Positions 13,448-13,563 of a DNA stretch of 13,563 bases are shown here, one piece after another. The position numbers were made by a program, and so were the translations under genes. Origin of the DNA: Bacteroidales bacterium UBA3868. Its GTDB lineage: Bacteria > Bacteroidota > Bacteroidia > Bacteroidales > WCHB1-69. How positions within the stretch are numbered: the first letter of the stretch is position 1; every line of letters begins with the position of its first letter. The stretch is taken from assembly GCA_002392325.1 (NCBI GenBank), contig DGGS01000215.1:1-13563 (forward strand), in the 5' to 3' direction. The notes under the pieces were generated by a model that worked only from the letters and a program-made list of their open reading frames with translations, did not search any database and had not been told where the DNA came from.

Positions 13448-13563
13448 TTAGTGGTTTATTTGCAGCATGTCGTCAATTATGTGCAACACGTTGTCGATTT
13501 TGTCTTCAAAGCAGATTTCGGCCTTTATTACATGGATGATGGGATGGCGTTGCCAGGTTTCAA
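13448..13563 (-). CDS. C-terminal end of an unidentified protein (5' truncated by window)
   Basis: On the minus strand an open frame enters from the right edge and ends at TAA 13448-13450. It gives 37 residues: a WQRHPIIHVIKAEICFED stretch, then a helical DKIDNVLHIIDDML tail. Composition is protein-like and the other two frames are closed. I do not recognise the family from this fragment. It reads in the same direction as folA, with the palindrome cluster in the 101-bp gap. Confidence 0.6.
   Translation of the reverse strand, partial: ETWQRHPIIHVIKAEICFEDKIDNVLHIIDDMLQINH

Overview
The window reads as a piece of a Bacteroidetes (probably Bacteroidales) chromosome. Four genes are preceded by a match to the Bacteroidetes -7 promoter element TAnnTTTG. 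Start codons lack Shine-Dalgarno sequences and sit behind A/T-rich leaders. One secreted protein ends in a type IX secretion (T9SS) sorting domain. Lineage-typical families are present: MbnP-like lipoprotein, DUF4468, and a DUF4143-type AAA ATPase. No rRNA, tRNA, CRISPR array or recognisable insertion sequence was seen.

Layout. (a) 1-1444, plus strand: the tail of an unidentified gene, then a complete AAA/DUF4143 ATPase. (b) 1445-1584: a convergent junction holding two GC-rich hairpins. (c) 1585-4101, minus strand: an AT-rich accessory island with a small Xre-type regulator, a 548-residue exported protein of unknown family and a small cytoplasmic protein just behind it. (d) 4102-11454, minus strand: a long gene train. 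It starts with D-Ala-D-Ala ligase (ddl) and continues with two tandem GH73/LysM glucosaminidase paralogues, a membrane-anchored M23 endopeptidase, a family 5 oligopeptide-binding lipoprotein and a stand-alone PAS protein. A T9SS-sorted protein with its own promoter and a strong intrinsic terminator closes it. (e) 11554-13346, minus strand: three tightly packed genes: folA (DHFR), a DUF4468 exported protein and an MbnP-like lipoprotein. (f) 13361-13563: a cluster of interspersed palindromes and the tail of another minus-strand gene.

How the genes fit together. Block (d) looks like a cell-wall unit: Ddl makes the D-Ala-D-Ala used in peptidoglycan synthesis, the GH73 and M23 proteins would cut glycan strands and peptide cross-links, and the SBP5 lipoprotein could capture released peptides. 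The co-operation is inferred from order and spacing (gaps of 11, 28, 31 and 25 bp after the first glucosaminidase); only the individual family calls come from sequence.

Most notable points: the second of the tandem glucosaminidases has Ala where the first has the expected catalytic Glu, so it is probably a pseudoenzyme. Two heptanucleotide tandem arrays each begin exactly over a stop codon (M23 and ddl); the period is not a multiple of three, so each array supplies stops in all frames. One of these arrays also runs into the start of the SBP5 gene, which is left with only a TTG start. The DHFR has Cys and Asp at two positions that are Trp and Arg in the E. coli enzyme. The AT-rich island carries an unrecognised exported protein, a small partner and a regulator with candidate operator repeats.
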